From positions 1,827,001 to 1,891,000 of the forward strand of contig JAFMOC010000032.1 in NCBI GenBank assembly GCA_019802505.1: a stretch of DNA of 64,000 nt, in the 5' to 3' direction. The position numbers were made by a program, and so were the translations under genes. Positions 54,897 to 64,000 of this stretch are shown in pieces; positions within the stretch are counted from its first letter, which is position 1; every line of letters starts with the position of its first letter. Origin of the DNA: Corydoras sp. C115. Its lineage: Eukaryota; Chordata; Actinopteri; Siluriformes; Callichthyidae. A model generated the notes under the pieces. It made no database searches. It was not told the DNA's origin and worked only from the letters and a program-made list of their open reading frames with translations.

Positions 54897-55218
54897 ATCC
54901 ATCCATTATGTTACCGCTTTATCCTATATGAGGGTCGCGGTGGGGTTCCCCATGCCCATCCAGGGGAGAACGTTTCGGGCGCTGGGCAGATACACCCAGG
55001 ACAGGACGCCAATCTATCACTGGACACACACTCACTCACACAGATACACTCTATATGGGGCAATTTGGAGAATTCAATTGACTTGATGCATGTTTTTGGA
55101 CTGTGGGAGGAAACCGGAGAACCCAGAAGAAACCCACGCAGACACGGGGAGAACATGGAAACTCCACCCAAATTGGGATTTGAACCGGGAATCCCTAGTG
55201 CTGAGAGGAGAACATGCT
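54897..55218 (-). mobile_element. SINE-A, antisense, box A lost
   Basis: Tail to GAGGAGAACATGCTA; the box A bases are replaced by TACACTAACTG. Confidence 0.88.
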
Positions 55219-55299
55219 ATACACTAACTGTAGGCTATGGTTTGGGTAAATCTGTCCAAAATAAATGGGAGTCGATGTAAAGTCTGCTCAATGCATAAA

Positions 55300-55301
<2 letters not shown>

Positions 55302-55360
<59 letters not shown>
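55302..55360. repeat. (GT)n microsatellite
   Basis: About 28 GT units. Confidence 0.97.
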
Positions 55361-55361
<1 letters not shown>

Positions 55362-55661
55362 ATACATGCACCGCTGCTGCTGCCGGGCTCCTTTTTGTGG
55401 AATGTTATCAGAGATTGGAACAAGGTTACATACATATTTATTCACCAGCGACTCCGGAACATGTTGTGTTTGGCAAGATGGCCTCCTAAGCCTCTAAGCA
55501 CTCGGAGATCAGTACTTCCCCTTCAGTTAATACAAATCCACAAACACAGCATCCAGACAAAGCCTCGGAAAGACAGCCAGACTACAGAAGCACAGGCTCG
55601 CACCGTACTCACCAACTCCACACTGCCGCAGTCTGACGAAGGCGAGGGGAAACTCGGAGAA
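55361..55661. other. Unique intronic sequence
   Basis: About 300 bases; no repeat recognised. Confidence 0.45.
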
Positions 55662-56545
55662 CATCCATCCATCCATTATCTTCCGCTTTATCCTCTACTA
55701 GGATCGCGGGGGGGGGTTCCCCATGCCCATCCAGGGGAGAACGTTTCGGGCGCTTGTCAGATACCCCCAGGACAGGACATCAATCCATCGCTGGGCACAC
55801 GCTCACTCACACAGACACACTCTATATGGGGCAATTTGGAGAATTCAGTTAACCTTGATCCATGTTTTTGGTCTGTGGGAGGAAACCAGAGAACCCGGAG
55901 GAAACCCACATGGACACGGGGAGAACATGGAAACTCCACCTAGATTGGGATTCCAACCCGGGATACCTAGTGCTGAGAGGAGAACGTGCTAACCACTAAG
56001 CCACTTACTCACAATGACATAAAAACACACTATATATAGGGCAATTTGGAGAATTCAGCTAACCTTGATCCATGTTTTTGGTCTGTGGGAGGAAACCGGA
56101 GAACCTGGAGGAAACCCACATCGACACGGGGAGAACATGGAAACTCCACCCAGATTGGGATTCGAACTGGGAATCCCTACGCTAAGAGGAGAACATGCTA
56201 AACACAAAGCCACTCAGTCACATAGACATACAAACACACTCCATATGGGGCAATTTGGAGAATTGACCTTGATCCATGTTTTTGGACTGTGGGAGGAAAC
56301 CGGAGAACCCGGAGGAAACCCACGTGGACACGGGGAGAACATGGAAACTCCACCCAGATTGGGATTGGAACCGAGAATCCCTACGCTTAGAGGAAAACAT
56401 GCCAACCACTTAGCCACTCACTCACACCTACACATAAACACACTCTATATGGGGCAATTTGGAGAATTGACCTTGATCCATGTTTTTGGACTGTGGGAGG
56501 AAACCGGAGAATCCGCAGGAACCCCACACAGACACAGGGAGAACA
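55662..56545 (-). repeat. One SINE-A plus three tandem head-half units, antisense
   Basis: 55662-56005 is a near full-length copy. Three truncated units follow (about 56036-56216, 56230-56418, 56440-56545), each from GGGCAATTTGGAGAATT to the inverted head. The GGGCAATTTGG word lies near 55828, 56040, 56249 and 56451, a period of about 200-212. Confidence 0.9.
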
Positions 56546-57102
56546 AACGTTTGTAAATGCGTTTCCACGCCCCTAATCCTCAAATCAAATCCCCCTCTAA
56601 GGAACATCCACCATGGCTGAGAAGCCAGCGTTCCACAACGAAGCAGACCTGGAACAATAGCCTTCAGCGTGAATGAGACGGAATGAAATGCCTTATTCGG
56701 GAAAGTGCAGTGTTTTTCTCCGAGCGCTCCTTAAACAGAGACTCTTGAGTATTGTTCTATAAGCACAGGAATTAAAAGGAACAAGCCCGGGTCCACTTTC
56801 ATAATTGTGCTATAGTGTCCAGCACAAGCGCTTGGCTCGCAGCCTTCCGGAGAACGATCAATATGTCGATTAGAGTGAACCACGGCACCTCGGTCTCCCG
56901 GTCCTGTTGGCTTTTTGGGTCTCATTTGCTTTTATGGACGCCCCGCGTTGCTCCCGCCGATGCCAAAACGCAACGCACTTAATCAGCTTTAAGATTTATG
57001 CAGCGTTCAAAGTATTGAGAGTAATGTCGAGGTTCAGCATGACAACTGGGATTTACTTAGCGGATTATGCCAACGAACTTGGCATATGTAGTTACTGTGC
57101 TC
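56546..57102. other. Unique intronic sequence
   Basis: No repeat recognised, no exon found. Confidence 0.45.
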
Positions 57103-57915
57103 GCACTGGCCACTTTATTAGGTACACCCCCATGTCATCGTCTGTTGTATCAGTTAGACTGTAGAGATGAGTTTGAGTTCTATAATACATACTGTGTACT
57201 CTGTTCTAATGGTCAGAACACCAATAGTACCACCACAGAGCGGGGATTATTTGGATGGTGCTTTATTCCTATCCCAGCAGTGACACTGAGGTGGTACTAT
57301 TGGGGTCCTGACCATTAGAACAGAGTAAAGGGGATGTACGTATGTACTGTAGAACACAAACAGATGGACCACAGTACATACTGTGTACTCTGTTCAAAAT
57401 GGTCAGAACCCCAGATGCTGCACTAAAACCCCCCTCACCACATCAGTGTCACTGCAGAACTGACCATAAACAATCCACCACCCAAATGATACCTGTTCTG
57501 TGATGCTCCTGACCAACAGAGAACAGAGAAACAATAGGGGACTAACAACAACAAAGAACACAGATGGACTACAGTACATACTGTGTACTCTGTTCTAATG
57601 GTCAGAACCCCAATAGTACCACCACAGAGCAGGGGTTATTTGGTGGGTGCATTATTCCTATCCCAGCAGTGTCAATGAGGTGGAGAAATGCTGCACTAGA
57701 ACCCCCTCACCACATCAGTGTCACTGCAGAACTGACAATAAATAATCCACCACCCAAATGATAACTGTTCTGTGATGTTCCTGACCAATAGAGAACAGAG
57801 AACCAACATAAAAGAAGAACGGATGTTCTACAGTCTGGAATTATAAAACTACAAAGTCCATCTATATGGTAAGTGGAGGAAACAATGGAGCAAGAAGGGG
57901 GCGTGTCCCAACTAA
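57103..57915 (+). mobile_element. MITE-A left end plus tandem MITE-T pieces
   Basis: 57103-57126 has GGCCACTTTATTAGGTACACC. Three MITE-T segments then follow, with ACATACTGTGTACTCTGTTC starting at about 57187, 57376 and 57576. The last runs to GGGGGCGTGTCCC. The units are partly rearranged copies of each other. Confidence 0.8.
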
Positions 57916-59470
57916 CTGTAAGAACCACATTATAGTAATAATTAAACCCAGGGAGGAAAGACGGTCTTATTCTTCTGAGTATCCTCAGGTGAACTCTGTA
58001 GGTAGGTGGACGTGTGGGTCCAGGTCTCTGCGGCATTTTAATTCCGTTTCCTAATGCCTTTTTTATTTGCTGTTGTTGAATCATGGCCCTGGTTTTATCA
58101 CTGAAACCAGCAAGAACGGCCGAGAATGAAATCGGTCAACAGAGACATCACCTGCTGCCGCCAGAGCCTTTAAATGCTGAGCACTGCAACTTCCCCAGTG
58201 TTTCCTCCAACCGCTCCACAGTGTTGTCACTCAAAATCGCACCCGTCTTCCAGACAATGGTGTCTCGTCTCGGCCGGCAGCCGGACAGTATCCTGACGGT
58301 CTCTTTTCATAAGACGCCTGGACCCGAGACGTTGGCCAGCAATTCCCATGTGATTACTTATTCCTCTGTTCCTGCACAATGAGCAGCTCCGGCAATCCAG
58401 ATGGTGCTGCCCTCGCCAATATGGGTCACTGCCTCCATTTGTAGCCTCGCACCCTGGTCAAACACGGCCGGCTCCGTTTATGGATGGTTTATATTGTTTT
58501 CAATTACCTCTCCCTGTCCTGTGTTTGGGTCTGTAAAGTTTTATATGACAGGAATGAGTCACTTGGTGTTCATTCAGGCCATGAGTGCCGGGTACCGGAC
58601 GTAAACACACTGCACCAGGTGCTAAATTAGATTTCGGATTCGTCAGAACGACTGGATTTATACGTCGGATGTCAGACTTTATATGTTTACTTCGCCGTTT
58701 ATTGTGATCGAATGTGAAATGCCTTTTAAATCAGTAGGAAGATTTGGAACCCGGGGGATAATGTGCGCCTTCGGACCTCCATTTGCTGTGATATTAAATA
58801 AGCAGGTTTTTAAATCTGCCTCATAGAAGAGGTGTGTGTGTGTGTGTTATGTAGCCTGTATGAGCAAATGAATTGGGACTCTCATCATTATCATTAAATC
58901 AAGCTGTTTCACACCATCTCATTATAATAAATATATCAATCAAGCAGCTAGTTATGCATATTGCATAATTGATAATGCATTATATGTGCGTTCATAAAGC
59001 ATTCATAACGCTGAATAGCATTTGTCATAAGCCTCTGTTAATATATACATAGATTTTTTTTATAATCACAGTCATAAAGTATTATAACAACATGACGTTC
59101 TAAGTTATTATAACACAAGTTGACATAACACTTTATAATCTGATGTATGGAAACTTTTTTTTTTTATATATATATATATATTCTTACTTAACACATGATT
59201 TGATTTTAAGTCTGTAATGAGCATTATAAGCTTTAATAAGTAATTCTGTACTAATATTCATACAGTTTCCTAAAGCAATATATGACAACGCTTTTAAAGT
59301 GTCCACTGCATTGGCAGTTATAAGCACTCCTATAGTCAATTTCAAAGAGGGCATCTATTAAACACAAACGTTAAAAACATTTTTATTCTATTTTTAATTG
59401 TTTTTCATGGTAATCACAATGTGGCACTTTGAGGTTTCCATGAAATGTAAAGTGCATTATAAATAAAATT
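57916..59470. other. Unique intronic block; TTATAA-rich repeat in its right half
   Basis: 57916-58900 is repeat-free with balanced composition; frames at 58083-58604 lack any domain. 58930-59300 carries ATAATGCATTATA and CATAAAGCATTCATAA words like 32960-33390. Confidence 0.4.
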
Positions 59471-59471
59471 A

Positions 59472-59473
59472 AC

Positions 59474-59511
<38 letters not shown>
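59472..59511. repeat. (AAT)n microsatellite, left of a SINE fragment
   Basis: About 13 units. Confidence 0.95.
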
Positions 59512-59512
<1 letters not shown>

Positions 59513-59637
59513 TCATTCATCCATTATCTTTCGCTTTATCCTATATCAGGGTCGCGGGGGGGTTCCCCATGCCCATCCAGGGGAGAACGTTTCGGGCAGA
59601 TACACCCAGGACAGGGCACCAATCTATCGCTGGGCTA
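59512..59637 (-). mobile_element. SINE-A 3' part, antisense, inside (AAT)n
   Basis: TTCATTCATCCATTATC to CAATCTATCGCTGGGC; then AAGAATAATAAT resumes. GGCGCTGG is missing by a 7-base deletion. Confidence 0.88.
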
Positions 59638-59638
59638 A

Positions 59639-59677
<39 letters not shown>
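59638..59677. repeat. (AAT)n microsatellite, right of a SINE fragment
   Basis: About 12 units. Confidence 0.95.
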
Positions 59678-59680
<3 letters not shown>

Positions 59681-60404
59681 TTATGATTACCGGATTCATA
59701 GACAGAGTTACGGTTCATTCTATACCTGACTAATTAAAGCATCCACAGATCATAACCCTCAAAAAAATATGTACATCAGCTTTCTTTTCTGTTTTTAGAT
59801 GAATACAAATGAATAATGAAGCTGCTTATGCACTTCATTAAAGTCCTTTAAAACCTGTTGTGCGTTTGGTCGTCAGCACCTTGTTAAAAGTTTGGAGTTA
59901 TATTACACTCTCGCAATCCCCGAATTCTTTGTCCAGCACAAATGTATTAACGCACATGTCCAGTCTTTGTGGAAAAGCAGCTGCTTTTATTTCAAATGCA
60001 TCACTCGATATCCAATTTGCAGCAGATCTTTTCTCTGACATTACAGCGTGAATGCCTCAGGTGAAAAAAAAAAACGAGGGGAAATGGAAAAGTGGAATAG
60101 TGTGTAAAGGTGCCATTCTAGTACATCAAATGCTTTCTGCTTTTATACAAAACACGCCGGCTTCGGCTTTAAAGTCACCTCGTTCTTATTCCAGAGAACG
60201 AATAAGAAATTCATGTGGTGATTTCACAGAATTGAAATAAGCCGTGATGTCGTATGACCTGCATTTACATATTCAGTTCAAACATGTTCTGAACATTGAC
60301 TCGGTCGTCAGCGCTGAACCTTTACGTCGTTACTTTAAACCTTTTAAAATGTAATTACATATATTATAATATAGTTACTGCTCTCTAAACATTTTACAAG
60401 ATAA
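59678..60404. other. Unique intronic sequence
   Basis: About 730 bases; no repeat recognised; frames at 59860-60240 have no domain. Confidence 0.45.
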
Positions 60405-61790
60405 GAGAAGACCAGACAAGACAAGACAAGACAATCCTCGACAAGACAAGACAACCCTAGACAAGACAAGACAAGGCAACCCTAGACAAGACAAGACAAG
60501 ACAACCCTAGACAAGACAAGACAAGACAACCCTAGACAAGACAAGACAAGGCAACCCTAGACAAGACAAGACAAGACAACCCTAGACAAGACAACCCTAG
60601 ACAAGACAAGACAAGGCAACCCTAGACAAGACAAGACAAGACAACCCTAGACAAGACAAGACAAGGCAACCCTAGACAAGACAAGACAAGACAACCCTAG
60701 ACAAGACAAGACAAGGCAACCCTAGACAAGACAAGACAAGACAACCCTAGACAAGACAACCCTAGACAAGACAAGACAAGGCAACCCTAGACAAGACAAG
60801 ACAAGACAACCCTAGACAAGACAAGACAAGGCAATTCTAGACAAGACAAGACAACCCTAGACAAGACAACCCTAGACAAGACAACCCTAGACAAGACAAC
60901 CATAGACAAGACAAGACAAGGCAATCCTAGACAAGAGAAGACAACCCTAGACAAGACAAGACAAGACAACCATAGACAAGACAACCATAGACAAGACATG
61001 ACAAGGCAATCCTAGACAAGACAAGACAAGACAACCCTAGACAAGGCAACCCTAGACAAGACAAGACAACCCTAGACAAGACAAGACAATGCAATCCTAG
61101 ACAAGACAACCATAGACGAGACAAGACAAGGCAATCCTAGACAAGACAAGACAACCTTAGACAAGACAACCCTAGACAAGACAACCCTAGACAAGACAAC
61201 CCTAGACAAGACAACCCTAGACAAGACAACCATAGACAAGACAAGACAAGGCAATCCTAGACAAGAGAAGACAACCCTAGACAAGACAAGACAAGACAAC
61301 CATAGACAAGACAACCATAGACAAGACATGACAAGGCAATCCTAGACAAGACAAGACAAGACAACCCTAGACAAGGCAACCCTAGACAAGACAAGACAAC
61401 CCTAGACAAGACAAGACAATGCAATCCTAGACAAGACAACCATAGACGAGACAAGACAAGGCAATCCTAGACAAGACAAGACAACCTTAGACAAGACAAC
61501 CCTAGACAAGACAAGACAACCCTAGACAACCCTAGACAACCCAACCCTAGACAAGACAAGACAACCCAACCCTAGACAAGACAACCCAACCCTAGACAAG
61601 ACAAGACAACCCAACCCTAGACAAGACAAGACAACCCAACACTAGACAAGACAAGGCAACCCAACCCTAGACAAGACAAGACAACCCAACACTAGACAAG
61701 ACAAGGCAACCCAACCCTAGACAAGACAAGACAACCCATCCCAATAAAACACAAGACAAGACAACCCAACCCTAGACAAGACAACCCTTC
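60405..61790. repeat. Pentamer-based minisatellite with 330-bp higher-order unit
   Basis: Built from ACAAG pentamers with ACAACCCTAG and GCAACCCTAG decamers, always in 5-base register. 60844-61184 equals 61174-61514 at an offset of 330 with no mismatch that I could find. From about 61520 a CAACCCAACCCTAG variant dominates. Leu/Cys/Ser/Val-rich frames on the minus strand are artefacts. The AACCCTA word resembles the telomere repeat, but there is no (TTAGGG)n array. Confidence 0.95.
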
Positions 61791-63621
61791 CCTACCCCAC
61801 AATTGGTCCCACAATGGGGGAAATTCACATTTCTCAGCCTCAGAAGTGCCAGTAATTGGGAAAATTTTTAGAAACATCTAAAATATCTATTACAAGAAGT
61901 ACTTTAAAAAGAAAATAAATGTCATAGAAATACAGATCAGTATGTACAGAATGAAAATAAAATAAAATAGAATAAAAAAAAAACTATGTACATGGCATAT
62001 AATACAGAGGGGAGATAATATGAAGTAAACAGATTGCAGAGCAATAAACTATTGCACATATGATTAAAATTAAATTAAGTGCTAATTGCAGAAAAACAAC
62101 AGATTGTCATGTAAAAATTATATTGCACATATAACAATAGAATGTTTATTGTTATTGGTTACTGAGAGCAGTGCTGATCTACAATCTTTATTACTTTATT
62201 AATTTTTAGTGCTTTATAACACGTCATAAGCCTATACGTTATGGATGTTCATGACCACACTCACAAAGTGCTATAACATTGTTATTGGGCTTTATAATAT
62301 TATGTGACACGAATGTTGACCAAATGGATATTTTATCCATTCATTAAGTTATAAGAGATTTCAGAACCCCGCTCATGCTCGCAAGGTTAAAGCAGGAACA
62401 AGATAAATGACCCAATAAACGGCTGGTTTTGTGGTAAATGGACAGTATTTTACTATAAACTTTCTGCCAGTAATTTGCTGTAAAAATAACAAATATGTAA
62501 CAGTGAACTCGTTCCTCGGAGCGAATGGGAAACGTGGAAGAACACCTACACTGCGCCATAAAACCTAAGCAAGTGAAAGAACTTTAATAAGGGTTCTTTC
62601 TTATGCCGCTTGAGGTTATTTTAAATTGGCCACTGAATGTATATTCATTAAGTAAGGTCTCCGAGGCATTCCCTGCTTCCAACATGAAATCACATTTGTG
62701 GAGCCCGTCGGGTTATAAATATACGTTGCAAATATCACAGCAAAATTGAAGCGCCCGAGGACTGCGCAATGAGTCCTATCCAAGCTGTTTCCACCTCGTC
62801 TGCGATGCCGGCGATGCTGGCGATTCGGCTCACACGCCAATCCGTCTCTATCTGGAGATTATCACGGCCGGAGAATCTGAATGGACTCCTCGGTGACTCG
62901 GTTAAGAGAAATTAGAAGAGAACGACTGAAGGAAAGGTCGCCCTAGCTGTAAGTCCTTGGGGCTCATATCAGTCAGAGCCCCCGGAAGTCTGCTTGGGCT
63001 AGCCGGCAGCGATTAGCATGCCGCTACACTCCCTCGCTCTGTCTCTGAAGGAGAGGCTGAGGGCAGGTAGGCTTTAATAATATCACCAGGCCGGCGAGAG
63101 ATGTAGGGTTCCGGAGCCATGACAAATCCCAAGCATCAAATCAATTCCCCTCACCCACCGGCTCCTCACTGAAGTGCTTCTCTAAGGAAGCGTGAAAGGC
63201 TAATGCATGCTAAAGGTCAGATGATGAGATGGGCAGTGATATCAGGATGGTGTGCAGAAGCAGGACAGGTCTGAGGGTGTGATTTAGTACCCGTGTGCTT
63301 GTCGGAAGCATTATTCGTTTATTTTGGGCGAGGGAGGCCGTGCACCGGTTACAGCGCCCCGTGTTTATGTCAAATTTCCTCTTTGAATGCAAATTTAGCA
63401 GATTATGGGTTGTGTCGGGTATTATGGCGTTTCAAAATGCATTTTGAAACAACATATAATCTCAGGCGCCAAAGATATAAAACCCATAATGCATCATAAC
63501 CAGCCATAAAATCTATTTTATAACGGTTTATGAATGCGTGTGTAATGCATTACATCACCTTGTTATAAGTGCTCATGGCATATTGTTGTACCGCTGTATG
63601 AGTGTGATGAACATCTAACAT
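61791..63621. other. Unique intronic block, partly candidate conserved DNA
   Basis: 61870-62130 is A-rich; 62160-62330 and 63500-63600 carry the TTATAA-type repeat. 62560-63140 is repeat-free with balanced composition, and no exon was found. Confidence 0.4.
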
Positions 63622-63802
63622 CTAGGGTCGCGGGGTGGTTCCCCTATGCCCATCCAGGGGAGAACGTCTCGGGCGCTGGGCAGATACACCCAGGACAGGG
63701 CGCCAATCTATCACTGGACACACACTCACACACACAAACACACTCTATATGGGGCAATTTGGAGAACTCAATTGACCTTGATCCATGTCTTTGGACTGTG
63801 GT
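63622..63802 (-). mobile_element. SINE-A middle part, antisense
   Basis: CTAGGGTCGCGGGG to TTTGGACTGTGG; both tail and head absent; joined to a sense copy. Confidence 0.87.
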
Positions 63803-64000
63803 GAGAGTGGCTTAGTGGTTAGCATGTTCTACTCTCAGCACTGGGGATTCCCGGTTCGAATCCCAATCTGGGTGGAGTTTGCATGTTTGCATGTGTCCAC
63901 ATGGGTTTCCTCCGGGTTCTCCGTTTTCCTCCCACAGTCCAAAAACATGGCTCAAAGTCATTTGAATTCTCCAAGTTGCCCCATATAGAGTGTGTTGTTT
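63803..64000 (+). mobile_element. SINE-A, sense, cut by the window end
   Basis: Begins GAGAGTGGCTTAGTGGTTAGC, box B GGTTCGAATCC, reaches CCCCATATAGAGTGTG at the window edge. Confidence 0.9.

Noticed and set aside
58083..58604. Possible exons (99- and 67-codon frames)
   Set aside because: No similarity to known proteins that I can recall and no matching splice sites; more likely intronic, maybe conserved non-coding DNA.
60787..61454. Leu/Cys/Ser/Val-rich minus-strand frames that look like membrane proteins
   Set aside because: They are translations of the ACAAG/AACCCTAG minisatellite, and repeat exactly with its 330-bp duplication.
60405..61790. Interstitial telomere or chromosome end
   Set aside because: The AACCCTA word is interrupted by ACAAG units and never forms a TTAGGG array.

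Overview
The window looks like intronic DNA from a ray-finned fish. The only protein-coding sequence I can defend is one 153-bp exon at 7990-8142 (+ strand). It encodes a very conserved piece of an alpha-catenin M domain, has textbook splice sites, and reads best as ctnna2 (alpha-N-catenin). Vertebrate ctnna2 has very large introns, so one exon in 64 kb fits. About 8 kb of upstream intron and 56 kb of downstream intron surround it. I see no second exon and no nested gene; lrrtm1, which sits inside ctnna2 in other vertebrates, is not here. Every other open reading frame I examined falls in repeats or random intron sequence.

The intron is dominated by mobile and tandem repeats. The main one, called SINE-A here, is a roughly 340-370 bp tRNA-like SINE. 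It has a box A and box B head, a conserved body, a short C-tract near the 3' end, and a tail of (ATGG)n or (GAAT)n. More than 60 complete or partial copies lie in both orientations, by my tally about a quarter of the bases. Several have clear 9-16 bp target-site duplications (around 1848-2205, 7179-7506, 7567-7908, 17057-17398, 29822-30167, 38794-39143 and 42810-43174). A second tRNA-like family, SINE-B (about 200 bp; 23096-23298, 30657-30880, 32285-32493 and others), shares its 3' end with the LINE fragment at 585-904, which points to that LINE as its mobilising partner. Other families are a DNA element with inverted ends at 9317-10517 (MITE-A), a second one best seen at 34516-34965 (MITE-T), and an unclassified repeat X found several times, twice embedded in SINE-A.

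Layout: 1-6140 holds a LINE end, SINEs and a two-tier minisatellite (3455-4495). 6141-9316 holds the exon, with an inverted SINE pair just upstream. 9317-20820 holds DNA elements, composite SINE/MITE units and segmental duplications. 20821-31190 holds a degenerate minisatellite (21405-21945), nested SINEs, long C and TA tracts and inverted SINE chimeras. 31190-48160 holds a duplicated nested SINE junction, a perfect palindrome, a SINE-derived tandem array (37053-38260) and a micro-inversion. 48161-60404 holds a 34-bp minisatellite, more SINE arrays and a MITE cluster. 60405-61790 is a pentamer-based minisatellite with a perfect 330-bp higher-order duplication. 61791-64000 is mostly unique sequence. 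Unique blocks between repeats, some rich in TAATTA-type motifs, are candidates for conserved non-coding elements, but conservation cannot be judged from this window alone.

I found no evidence of a new multi-gene system. The most interesting signals are structural: the SINE hairpin next to the exon, SINE dimers and composites flanked by a single target-site duplication, recurrent inverted SINE chimeras, and conversion of SINE pieces into tandem arrays.
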